This document shows, piece after piece, positions 23,537 through 34,207 of a stretch of 64,000 nucleotides of DNA. The position numbers and the translations under genes were made by a program. How positions within the stretch are numbered: position 1 is the first letter of the stretch; each line of letters begins with the position of its first letter. Source of the DNA: Panax quinquefolius (taxonomy: Eukaryota > Streptophyta > Magnoliopsida > Apiales > Araliaceae); contig CM035156.1 in assembly GCA_020205615.1 (NCBI GenBank), positions 12,867,327 through 12,931,326 of the forward strand, given 5' to 3'. The notes under the pieces are model-generated. The model was not told the DNA's origin, searched no databases, and was given only the letters and a program-made list of their open reading frames with translations.

Positions 23537-25627
23537 CCGGAAAGGGGATAAATCACTTTTTTTCAATCACGTAGATCTGGCGGTTCGATTTTCATTTTGC
23601 TCATCAAACTTTTTTTATTATAATTGAATAACTGTAGCCTCATATATTATAAAATATTATTATTTTCAATTTTCGTCAAAAAAGACTATTTAAAAAGTTC
23701 GATTAAGGCATAAATGGGATGGTTTCTTTGATGTGGACGGTTTTTTTGACCTTTTTGACCCATATCTATCATTCTTTCCATTTTCGGTTTTACATACAAT
23801 AATAATAATTGAATCTGAAAAATAAATACTTTATAATTTTATTTATTTATAATAATACTTTATTATTTACAATTATTCATATAAAAATATTTTTATAATT
23901 TATATAATTTTTAAAAAATTTAAAATTTAAAATTATTATTAGTAGTAGTATTTTATTATTATTATTAGTAGTATTTATTATTATTATTATTTTGGAAATT
24001 ATTATTATTATTATTATTAGTTTTGGAATTATTCAGCTCAATTACTAATAGTTTTGGAATTATTGTTATTATTATTTATAATTATAAAAATGAATACAAG
24101 TGAGAACAATAGTATTAAATCATTTACTATTTAAGATTAAATCATTTACTATTTATGTAATTTATGTTGTGAGAACAAAGAGTTTTTCATTTTAATATTC
24201 CTTTGCAATGTGCAATCTCAACTCTCAAATAATTAATGGCAAAACTAATGATTATTTTTCTTAAGAGTTTTCCGTTTTTTATAAAAAAACGCAGTTTATT
24301 TTTCTTTTTAAAAAAAAAAAAAAATGCAGTTTATTTTTCTTAAAAAATAAAAAGCAGTTTTATTAAAAATAAAAAAACGCTTTTATTAAAAAAAGCAGTT
24401 TTCATTTAAAAACTGCAGTTTTCATTTTTGTTTCTTTAAAAATGTTTTTTTTAATTTTATTAAAAAATTCTATTTTTTAAAAAAAATCTGTTTTTCAAAA
24501 AATTCTATTTTTGTTTTATTTTATTATGTTTTTGTTATTTTTAAAACTTTAAAATGTTAATTTTTTTATTTTTAAAATCTGTTTTTGATTTTTTTTGCGA
24601 CATAAGCAATATTTTTAATTTTTTGGCCACGTCAGCGCCACGTAGATAAAAACTTAACGTTTGTCAACTTTTTTTAACGGAATGACCCAATTTGAAAATA
24701 AAAATTAGTTCAGTGATTTAATTTGAAAAATTAAAAGTTCAATCAGATATTCAATAAAACGTGCCAACTTCGGTGGCCAAATCATTAGTTTTGCTAATAA
24801 TTAATTATCACGTAAGGTAAAATATCATAAATTAATTTATTATTTGTACTTATACTACGTCGATCAAATAATAAAACAAATATTAATAATAATAATACAA
24901 ATATTAATAATAATAATAATAATAATAATATTTTTCAAAATAATAATAATAATCATATAATAAGAAATAGTAATTAAATAAAAATATAAGCATGAAATTT
25001 TCTTATATTATTAATAAGCATGAATTTTTTTTATGTAAGATAAAACATTCAACACATTATTTTGTATTCATTTTTATAATTATAAATAATAATAACCATA
25101 ATTCCAAAACTATTAGTAATTGACCTGAATAATTCTAAAACTAATAATAATAATAATTTCAAAATAATAATTTCAAAATAGTAATAATAATAATAATAAT
25201 AAAAAATACTACTACTAATAATAAAATACTAATAATAATAATAATAATTTTAAATTTTAAATTTTTAAAAAAATTATAAAAATTATAAAAATATTTTATA
25301 TGAATAATTATATATAATAAAGTATTATTATAAATAAATAAAATTATAAAGTATTTATTTTTCGTATTCAATTATTATTATTGTATGTGAAAACTGAAAA
25401 TAGAAAGAATGATAGATATGGGTCAAAGGTCAAAGAAAACTCATCCACATCAGCCCATTTATGCCTCGTCAGCTTTTTCGTCCGTTTTTTCGGACGGAAA
25501 TTGAAAATAATGACCATTTTGTAATATGTGAGAGTACAGTTATTCGATTGTAACAAAAAAAAATTCGGTAACCAAAATAAAATCGAATCCCAGTACAATG
25601 ACCAAAAAGTGATTTATGCCATCCGAA
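23537..25627. mobile_element. Long inverted repeat (foldback-type element)
   Basis: The left arm 23537-24097 and the right arm 25064-25627 are inverted copies, about 560 bp each. Shared words include ataaatcactttttt against its complement at 25608-25620, gacccatatctatcattctttc against its complement near 25410-25435, and the long TTATTA-type tracts. The inner ends are gaatac at 24092-24097 and gtattc at 25064-25069. The loop is about 970 bp, of which 558 bp is a later MITE. The structure suggests a foldback or MULE-like non-autonomous element. The outer TSD is unclear. Confidence 0.75.
24238..24795. mobile_element. Mutator-like MITE with 10-bp TSD
   Basis: Terminal inverted repeats GGCAAAACTAATGATT (left) and AATCATTAGTTTTGCT (right) match at 15 of 16 positions. 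The flanks AATAATTAAT at 24228-24237 and 24796-24805 are identical, a 10-bp TSD in the 9-11 bp range of Mutator-like elements. The interior has A/T homopolymers and no frame, so it is non-autonomous. It sits in the loop of the larger inverted repeat and is therefore younger than it. Confidence 0.85.
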
Positions 25628-26497
25628 AAGTAACAAAAATCATGTTTAAATAAATAATAGATAGATTTCTAATATTTATTTGATTTTCATTCAAAGCTTT
25701 CTTTCTAAAAAGTAATTCATAAAAAAAAAGGACAATTTGGGTTGGTGATTAGGCCTAGTAGTAGTAGTAGTTAACTAGGTAGGGAGGGAGGGAGACGTGG
25801 AAACATGAATGCTTGGAGAGGGAAGTAGATGGGGGATGCAATAAACTAGCTAGGAATTAGGATGGACCAAAATTTGTAAGCTGCCACGGACTACTGCCTA
25901 TTGGCTTCCAGACTATCAATTAGACTGAAATGAAATTAATATAACAAAAAATTAGATAAAGCATATCTACTCCACTACATAAATTAATTGAAAGTCAAAA
26001 AATCATAATTTTATATTAATTAATTAATTAATGATTGATCAAATTAGATTTGGGCAGCCTAAAAACATCACCAACCCCAGCCAGTTTCAACTTTCAAGCA
26101 TAGCAGTGAAGGCAATAGACAAAAGGAAGACTAAAACCTCAAACAACCCTAAACTAAATTACAACTAATACAAAATTAAATGTAGACATCCATACTATTA
26201 ACACCAAAACACTTAATCTAATTAATCAGCAACCCCTATTACTAGGGAAAATTTCTAGGTTTCTTTTTTTGTTGCCAAGGAAAATGTTTGAGACTATATT
26301 TGGGATTTGGAAAGCTAATTAATCAGCAATGCCTGTTTCAAGCCTAAAGCGGGCCGCCCCATATGTACCGCAGCAATCGAGTGAGACAACAACTAAACCT
26401 CACCTTCTCTTGCCTTTTTAAGCTACACATTCTTCCCCCTTCAACTTCCCGTCTAGCCATTGTCCCAAAAAACACTAGTTCGTATACACTCGAACTA
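25628..26497 (+). promoter_or_regulatory. Upstream region of the PRE-like gene
   Basis: No gene is seen. Notable are (gta)n at about 25755, a ggga-rich run near 25782-25795, and (attа-type) ATTAATTAATTAA near 26015-26030. A weak TATA candidate is actatatttggg near 26290. The core promoter cannot be fixed from sequence alone. Confidence 0.35.
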
Positions 26498-27065
26498 ATG
26501 TCTAGCAGAAGAACAAGAGCTACTAGTTTTACCCATGCCGAACTTAATGGCCTTGTATTGAAATTACAAGCATTGCTCCCAGACTCCAGTTCAAGCTGCA
26601 CTGCAAAGGTATGTTATCACCCAGAGTATTTCATTTCCCATATTACTTGGATGGCTAAAAAGGTAGTTTCACTTGAAAAGCAAGACTATAAACTTGGATT
26701 GAAGCACCATGAAAACTACTAGAGAAAATGCTAACAATCATAAGAGAGAATGTTAGATTCATAGACTCATTTGTTATTTTAAATTTTTCTTACAATGGAT
26801 GCAGCAAGACCATGTGTGTGCTTATGCTAGATGTTTAGAACTCTCGAGTGACAATATAACATTGATGCATCATGTTCTCTCTTTCAAGGCTAAAAATTGA
26901 TTTCTGAAATGTGAATAGGTACCAGCATCGAAGATTCTCAAAGAGACTTGCCGTTACATCAAGAGACTGCACGGAGAGGTGAATGATTTAAGCGACAGAC
27001 TTTCTCATATGCTGGCTTCTATGGACAACAACAGTGTAGATTTAGCAACAATAGAGCATCCCTAA
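26498..27065 (+). CDS. Atypical bHLH protein, PRE/ILI family (2 exons)
   Basis: Exons 26498-26608 and 26919-27065 join in phase 0 (donor AAG|GTATGT, acceptor AATAG|GTACCA) to give 85 residues. The start [11 protein letters not shown] is the family N-terminus. An in-frame ATG lies upstream at 26363, but the leader it would add is unlike the family. Residues about 10-75 form helix-loop-helix: [14 protein letters not shown] (helix 1), then [26 protein letters not shown] (helix 2). The basic DNA-binding region is missing, as in PACLOBUTRAZOL RESISTANCE/ILI1/KIDARI proteins of 80-110 aa. By family knowledge these nuclear HLH proteins sequester inhibitory bHLH partners and promote cell elongation downstream of gibberellin, brassinosteroid, auxin and light. 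Which paralogue this is cannot be told. It converges with the PMEI gene. Confidence 0.92.
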
Positions 27066-28486
27066 GATTAGAAGACAGAACAGCAAATATTGTGTCTTTC
27101 TTCTCTATGCTATGTTATATCTTGTCTCCCCTGGTTTTGTTGGACTTCAACCAGAGAAATTTAACAATAATATCTATTGCTTTTCTCCCCTGTTTTGTGA
27201 TAGACATGCAAACTAGCCTCTAACAAAATATTCATAGTGGTTTGGACTTATAATATGTACCTCGCTGTCTTGAATATCGTAATCTAGTGATCAATATATA
27301 AAAACTAAGGCTAAAAGACAAACTAAAAAAAGAATTTTCATATGCAACCACATATATATGTGGAAAAAGAATCTCAATATCATCCACATTCCAATATTGA
27401 TTTAACATATCTACTGGATCTCATGTTAGATATGCACAAAATCTATTGCAGATGACCATACATTTCCGCTCCGACGCAAAAACTTACTCTGCAAAAAGAA
27501 TACTGACCATTGGGATAAAATATGTTATTAGCTTTTGTGTACAATGCTATAGAAGGTCTTAAAAACAACACATTGTTCTGTCTATATCAAGACTTTAAAT
27601 GTTTTCCTATGAATTTAACTCCCACCAAGCTCCAGTTATATGTTTTCTTGAAATTGTATTCATGCATTCACAGCCTGAAATTATTGAGAGAAAAAAAAAT
27701 CCATTACAGAATACAATGTGCCTCTGAGTTTGGGACAATGATATTCACATAGGTTACGGTTAGTTTCCGATCTCTAATGGTAGTGTGCCCCGGCAAGGGA
27801 TCTTAAAAAATAATTAAATGCTTGCTAAAAAGAAAACATCAAAGGGACAAAACCTATAATATGACAAATTAAAACTGAAAGAACACCGAAAACAAAAAAT
27901 TTAATTTTTTTAAAAAAAAATCAGATCAGAGTGCAACTTAGCAAAAAGTTGCTGCATAATTATATTTCACAATCAAATTTTCAGACGCAAAACTCAGTAA
28001 CTGCCGATTATCATGCCCATAAGATGCTTTGATATAATGAATGAAGCCACCAAGTACATATTATTGTCATTTGTCAATACCACATTTATCAAGCTTTTTA
28101 CTTCCATAGTTCCATGGCAAGACAAGAAACCAAAATTACCCATCACATAACCAACGGTGATACAAGTTATTGCCCAGAAAAAAGTTGGCAGTATTAACAT
28201 TCTATAGATAATTATTTTACACTCCAAAAATTGATTGTTCTTGGCACATTTGTAAGCTATGTATAAAATAGTTTCATTTATGTCAAGAGAGTGTAAAGTT
28301 CTAAACTTTATCTTCTATTGATCGTCATAGCATGAGTTCTTTATTATTTATCTGATATCAAATGATCAATAAAACAACATGCAAAACTTTATTTCCATGA
28401 TCAATTGATACGAAACAATAAAGAAAAATTACATATACAGAAAACATATACATATTCAATGTCAACTCACAACCCAACTTCAAACC
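27066..28486. other. Convergent intergenic and 3' regions
   Basis: Holds the 3'UTR of the PRE-like gene and that of the PMEI-like gene (minus strand). No further gene was recognised. Small open frames here have no family features. Homopolymer A/T tracts lie near 27890-27930. Confidence 0.5.
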
Positions 28487-29254
28487 TTAATACATAGTCA
28501 GACCAAATTTGTCAAGAAGAGCGTGCATGTTAGCGAGTATTGCTAAGCTGTTGCTCATGTATTCCTTCGACCTCTGCACCTTCATTCGGACCTCATCAAG
28601 AACAGTCGATCCCATCTCCTCCAACCCATCTAAACACGTGTCCTGATCAGTCATCGCAGCGCTTATCCACGTATTCACGTCTCTAATCTTCACTTCGGTC
28701 AACACCTTCTCTCCTGGGCCCTCAACCATCGAGGCCACCGAGTTGTTGATTTGACTCACCGCGTCATCGAACAGACTCACGCAGTCACGCAGAGCCGACC
28801 CGGCTCTAGGGTCGTTTGATTTGGAGATGAGGGTTTCGGGGAGAGAAGAGATGTTTTTGAGTTCCACAATTGTGATATTAAGAGAGAAAGTGAAGATGAG
28901 TTCCGGGTCGTGTTTGGGTGGAAGGTTGTTGAGGGAGGATATGGCGGTGATGCACGAGTTGGAGTATTGAGTCACGGAACAGACGGTTCGGATTATCTCG
29001 GCCTGATTGGCGGAGAAAGACTGAGAAGGAATTGTTGTTGACTCGGGGGATTTATTGGTGGTGGAGTTGTAAATTAAGCCGGCGACGGTTGCAGCGACAA
29101 GCAAAGTTAAGAGGATGAGGAGAGAGATCACAGCGGCTTTGTGACGGTTAGCGGCGGTGGGTTTGCTGTGGTGGTGGTGGGGAGAGGTTTGATCATCCGT
29201 TGCCACGGGGTGGTTGACTTTGCCGTAGCCTTTGATGAAGTTTATGGACTCCAT
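28487..29254 (-). CDS. Membrane-anchored PMEI-domain protein
   Basis: An intact single-exon protein of 255 aa. Residues 1-39 are a polar, His-rich (HHHH at 26-29) N-terminus. Residues about 40-61 are a hydrophobic segment (AAVISLLILLTLLVAATVAGL), a signal anchor. Residues about 84-248 are a PMEI domain with the four conserved cysteines C92, C101, C158 and C207 expected to form two disulfides, and the typical words TQYSNSCI, ALRDCVSLFDDAV and WISAAMTDQDTCLDG. Group I pectin methylesterases carry such a pro-region before a ~300-aa catalytic domain. Here the frame stops at TMY, and no catalytic part was noticed in the 1.4 kb downstream. It is either a stand-alone inhibitor that limits pectin demethylesterification in the secretory path or wall, or the pro-part left of a truncated PME gene. 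Confidence 0.88.
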   Translation of the reverse strand: MESINFIKGYGKVNHPVATDDQTSPHHHHSKPTAANRHKAAVISLLILLTLLVAATVAGLIYNSTTNKSPESTTIPSQSFSANQAEIIRTVCSVTQYSNSCITAISSLNNLPPKHDPELIFTFSLNITIVELKNISSLPETLISKSNDPRAGSALRDCVSLFDDAVSQINNSVASMVEGPGEKVLTEVKIRDVNTWISAAMTDQDTCLDGLEEMGSTVLDEVRMKVQRSKEYMSNSLAILANMHALLDKFGLTMY

Positions 29255-30481
29255 CTCTGTATTGTTTGTTGAAGTTTTTTGAATTTGTCAAAGACAAGGG
29301 AGGGATTGATAACACAAGTCCTGAAGAAATATGAGTGTAAAGTTTTCCCATGGATGGGATTGGATTTGTATTTGGTTTGGTGAATTTGAAAATGAAATTG
29401 TCAAACAACCACCATTTTGGTATTTGAATAATCAAACATGCTGCCTGTAATATTATAGTACTACTTGTTTGAGACTCGTCAAACCCAATAGTTGACATTT
29501 GTACATAGTTTTACTACTAGTATTAATGATGATAATAAATTTTTAAAGAATTTTATATGTTTTTAAAAATAAATGAGATTTTTCTGTTAAAAATGACAAA
29601 TAATTTTTTATTTAAGAAAAGAGTGTTTATATTCATTATTGTATTTGAACTTAAACCTAAATAAATACATTACTTTACACCATATACCTTCTATTTCAAA
29701 AAAATTATATCTATTTTAAAAAATGGGTCTCATTTGATTTTTATTTTTCTAGTTAATTTGTGAAAAATATTAAAAGTCAAAAGTGATAGTGAATTAATTT
29801 TAATTTACTACCATCTGAAATATTTTTTAGGCACACATGAATGCCAATAATTTACATTTCTAGAAATCTAACAATTTCATACACATAAAAAGATTACATA
29901 ACATGGGATAGCATTAGCGGAATCAGAACATTTTTAAAGGGAGGTCAAAATACATTAGTAAAAAAAATATTTATTAACGTTTGAAGTGTTTTTTTCGGCT
30001 GTACGACTGAGGGGAGTCAATTGTATCCTACGACTTTGCATAATTTGAAAACGTCTCAAAATTTTGGTCAATATCAAAATTTATGTAGAAATATTATTTT
30101 TTTTATTTCATGTAGAAATACGTGAGAGGGATTCATGTAGGAATATTATTTTTGTATACAAAAATATCAATTTTCTATATAGAACAAAGAAAATTAACCC
30201 AGAAAAAAATCAACAAAGAGGAGTCTCTAAAGTAAATTCATGATGTTTAAAAATATAAAATGTTTGAAGAAAATAAATTGATAAATAAAGAACTTGGTTT
30301 TTGTGATTATTCTTCAACCTCAAGTAGCGACCTAGATTTGATTGTGTTTTAAGTTCTATTATTTGAATTTCATTGTAAAATAAAATTTATTCTATTTTTT
30401 AGTTTATAAAGCGTATGTAGAAAATTTTGAACTGCTATTATAAACTACTATTATTATTATTATATATATATGAGAAAAATG
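29255..30481. other. Upstream of the PMEI-like gene; no other gene seen
   Basis: The first 200-300 bases presumably hold its leader and promoter on the minus strand. The remainder is AT-rich with scattered stops and no repeat that I could define, up to the LTR fragment at 30482. Confidence 0.45.
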
Positions 30482-30640
30482 TCTGACGCCCCCAAAATAG
30501 GTATACATCACCCATCTTGAGTCGTCAGAAAATACACTATAAAAATCAAATACAACTTCATTTATACAATTGTCGTGCAAAATACGACGACAATTATACT
30601 GTGAGTTTAAATACAAATACATATACCAACTCTGACTCAT
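30482..30640 (-). mobile_element. Gypsy LTR 3'-end fragment
   Basis: Begins tgacgcccccaaaatagg and continues with the gtatacatcaccca and actgtgagtttaaataca words that mark the inner or outer LTR end of the Gypsy family here (compare 9011 and 30797), on the minus strand. It is truncated after about 150 bp. Confidence 0.75.
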
Positions 30641-30796
30641 GTCACAATTGCACCTTACATAAAGGTACAGTCAAAAATTGTTTTAGAAAATAAAATCTTT
30701 GAAAAATGCTTAAGGAAACCTTCGTACATAGGAGGCCATGAATCTAAGTTATGATAGATATCATATGTCCAGAGAATTAACCTTGGTTGACCCAAT

Positions 30797-31130
30797 ATGT
30801 GACGCCCCCAAAATTAGGTATACATCACCCATCTTGGGTCAACACTTACATGGTACAGAATTTAAATACAACTTAATACATAAACTGTGAGTTTAAATAC
30901 AAATATCGTCTACTAGATATTATACAAACTCAAAAAGGAGTCCTCATTACAATTATTATCACACTATTTCACATAATAAATGAGGACTACTAATGCTATC
31001 TTCAGACCATCACTGCTTCCGACTCGTCTCAAATATATTTTCATTTCAAGAGAATAAAGAAAGAAAGGGTGAGCTCAACTAGCCCAAAGAAGAAATATTA
31101 CGACTAAGATAATGCGTATATAAATATTAC
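30797..31130 (-). mobile_element. Truncated Gypsy LTR (minus strand)
   Basis: Begins TGTGACGCCCCC and is collinear with the first 330 bases of 9011 and 18548 through ggagtcctcattaca and gtgagctcaactagccc. It then breaks off where a plus-strand LTR starts. Confidence 0.85.
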
Positions 31131-31137
31131 AGGGTTT

Positions 31138-33826
31138 TGTAAGACCAAATTTTTTTTTAAATAAAAGGAATTTCCTTTATTTATTATTTTGAAATAGTAA
31201 GGGTGGATTTGATTAATGTGGTTAGTTATGGGTAAAATGCTAAATATTTCAAAATAAGCAAGTGGTTATAAAATATTCATTTTTTGCTTGGAATATTCGC
31301 TTCGTCGTGGAATATTCAGACTGCTTCGTGAATATTCGCACGATATCAAGCAAATGTGGGCCCCATAACGGAAAAAGCGATTGGATGAAGAAAACGATAA
31401 ATATAAGTCAAGTAAAATAACGCCAGAGTTATTATCAAGTAAGACCGTTGAATACCCCGGTGGTTAAAATACAAAGAATACGCTGTGGTCAACAAAAGAA
31501 TTACCTGTATCGCACAAAGATTATCAATTATCGATCCTCACGTAGAAGGCACTACTCAATAATTATTACAGAAGTTATCGCTCAATAGTTTATTTTATTG
31601 ATTCAATAATTGTCATTGCTTGGTATTTTATATTATCATTGTTCAATAATCACATCGCACTGATTTTCTATTATCGATCAATAATTCATATTATTTGAAT
31701 AATATTATTAGATAACATTATTGGCAATGTCTAGAAAGTTCTCCTAAGAGGAGAGGTTTGGTCACCTAATCATGCCGCCAAGAAGTGAGAGATCCTTATC
31801 GAAAGCCCTCTTTTCCTCGAACAAATTGTCATTATAAATGTGATTCTCAGAATATATTTGTGAATAATTAATTATTGATTCATATGATAAGGAAATATTT
31901 ATTTTATATGAATATAAATGATGGATTTATTTATGGTTATTAATGAAGGAATTAATGTTGAGGTGTTTTATCAAGATTTTATCTGATCGAGGTGTTAAAA
32001 ATCAAATCGTGGGTTTTCAGATATATCATGGGTTATAATTTTTAATCCGACCGCTGATTGTGGTAATTTTTGGATATGTTATACATATATAAGTTGAGTA
32101 TATGTCCACAAATTTTGAACCGCTAAAATGAAATCTAATGATTTGTTATGAATTTTAAGAGGTGGCTCGATTCTTAAATTAGGTTTATAATTGATTTTGG
32201 TGGAAAATTTAGAATCGAGTGGGCCCCACTTGTGGTTGGTGAAAAAAATGTGCTGAATTTTATTTCAAATGTGGTGGGTGGCAATAGTAGTAGTAGCCAG
32301 CCATCGTAAAGCAGTCAAGTCTCCTTTTCTACGCTAATTAACATTTTCCTATAAATAGAGGGCTAAGTTAGAATTGAAAATCACACCGTAAACAAAGTTT
32401 TCTTCTCTCTATATTATCGAGTGTATTTTGTGAGTATTTAGATGCTTTGAGAGTTGCTATTCAAGACAAGTTTCATTCAAAGATCACTTCCTAATTTTCC
32501 TTCCAAGTATCGATTCTTTTCGAGGTAAGGATATTATTTTTTTCGTAATGATATTATTTCTTCAATATCATTATGCCAAAATGTCGATCCGAAGTTTTTA
32601 TCAAATTTGGAACTTTTTCATGCTTTCTGGTTACTATTCATGAGTTACTATTCACGAAGTTACTATTCATGAGTTACTATTCACGAAGTTACTATTCACG
32701 AAAGTACTATTCACGGGCGTGAAAATGTTTTTTTGGAATTTCTATCTTTTGTGTGTCTAGTTACTATTCACGATACTAAGACTATTCACGATACTCAGAC
32801 TATTCATCGAAAAATAAAATTTCTTCTTTCGTCTAAAATATCTATTCTGGATACTAGCTTTCATCAGATCCATGTTTTGATCATTCTCGAATTTTACACC
32901 ACTATGATTATTTTTGAGGTATTTTTAGATCGGATAAAACCAAGTACTTAATCCTTAATCCTTAATCCTTGTCATTTTGTTTCACCGGATTCGCTTTTAA
33001 AAATATTTTTCATCATCCTCACCTTAAATGATGATATTATTGAATATCTTCGGCCTCAGAAGGCAAAAGATGAATGATTTCTCAAGAATATCTTCGCCCA
33101 GAAGGCAAAAGATGAATGAAAGAATATCTTCGGCCCAGTAGTAAAAGATGAGCAGTGTTTAAATGAATACGACTCGATTGATGAATATCTTTGGCCTTAG
33201 TAAAGATGAATGTGTGTTGAGATGAATACGACCGATTGATGAATATCTTCGGCCCCAGTAGTAAAAGATGAATATTTGATTCTGAGATATAATATCGATT
33301 GATGTTACGTGGATAAAATATCGATGATGGACTTTAAATTCATAGATTATAGTAGATTTCATTCTCTACGAAACTTTCTAATGAATTATTATTTCACCGC
33401 GAATATTGATCTCAAACTTGTCAGCTCATCAGATTCTATCGATTTTTCCTCGCTGAGACTAACGATAATTTGTTGATATTATCTTAGTCATAACATTCTT
33501 TATCGGGCTAGTTGAGCTCACCCTTTCTCCTCGTTGTTCCATTTTTCTTCTCGTGAGGCGGAATGTAATGAAAGTACTAGCTCTGGTAAAATGGAATGAA
33601 GGTTCTAGAGAGTTGTTTAGTAGTCCTCACCATTATTGTAAAATAATGTATCAATAAATGTGATGAGGATTTATTTGAGTATAAATATTGTCTGTAAGAT
33701 AATATTTGTATTTAAACTCACAGCTTTATTATTGTGTGATAATAAAGTTGTAGTTGTTTCGCACTCATGTATTTGGCGCACTTTTAAATGGTTGGATGGA
33801 ATGGACCTATTTTGGGGGTCGCCACA
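31138..33826 (+). mobile_element. Gypsy LTR, third subfamily (plus strand)
   Basis: A 2.69-kb LTR with head TGTAAGACC and tail GGGGGTCGCCACA. The TATA box CTATAAATAG is at 32350-32359. It keeps the general family plan (caagtggttataaa head, ggctagttgagctcaccc tail) but differs in the middle, with its own ~19-bp repeats (32.64-32.80 kb) and agaatatcttcggcc repeats (33.03-33.27 kb). Its flanks do not show a clear TSD (ggttt against gcttt), and the right flank is gag DNA of a minus-strand relative, so this locus has been rearranged. Confidence 0.8.
32636..32810 (+). repeat. ~19-bp ACTATTCAC repeats
   Basis: Units of the type ttactattcacgaag or ttactattcatgag repeat, at first with near-perfect spacing, downstream of the TATA box in the third-subfamily LTR. 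The gaatagtaact block of the minus-strand LTRs (13.84-14.09 and 20.78-21.07 kb) is its complement. Confidence 0.8.
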
Positions 33827-34207
33827 GCTTTTGGTTCTCCCTTAAACTCCTATGGTCCCAGATCTTGAATTGTTTAATGCCATTATGACCGCCTCGAGAG
33901 TTTTTTGTTTCCACCCTACGCTTTTGGACAAGAGTCGCCTCGCCTTCGTCAGATAAATCGCATAAAGCCTCCTTAACATTTGATCATTCATCATTTGGTC
34001 AATGTTGTTGTTTAACAGTGGACGAGGATCGTCGCCTTCCGATGCACATTATCCTCGATTATTGATACATGTGGTGAATCAACGATCGCTCGTGGCTCCA
34101 TTGCTATTCTTAACATTCTCGGATGTCATTTTCAGACATCGCCACAAAACAAAAGGTTAATTGACATGTAACAAATTATCCCTATCTTCCTTCCGACCAA
34201 CCAATAA
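33827..34207 (-). pseudogene. Gypsy gag 5'-end fragment
   Basis: Collinear with 18070-18436 (shared cttgaattgtttaatg, gaccgcctcg and ttctcggatg words), the gag N-terminal part of the Gypsy element, minus strand. It is cut on the left by the LTR at 31138-33826 and on the right by the Copia LTR. It is a fragment only. Confidence 0.75.

Noticed and set aside
25159..25371. 70-codon hydrophobic frame that looks like a membrane peptide
   Set aside because: Ile/Phe-rich translation of ATT-type tracts in the inverted-repeat arm. The same composition appears in the opposite arm.
26344..26601. 85-codon minus-strand frame opposite the PRE-like gene
   Set aside because: Antisense shadow of exon 1. The plus strand carries a recognisable HLH family with proper splice sites.
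27522..27752. 76-codon frame between the PRE-like and PMEI-like genes
   Set aside because: No family resemblance, no promoter or start context, AT-rich. It is best read as intergenic or 3'UTR.
29193..29498. 101-codon minus-strand frame over the PMEI start
   Set aside because: Out of frame with the PMEI protein, low-complexity end, no family features. It lies in the leader and promoter.
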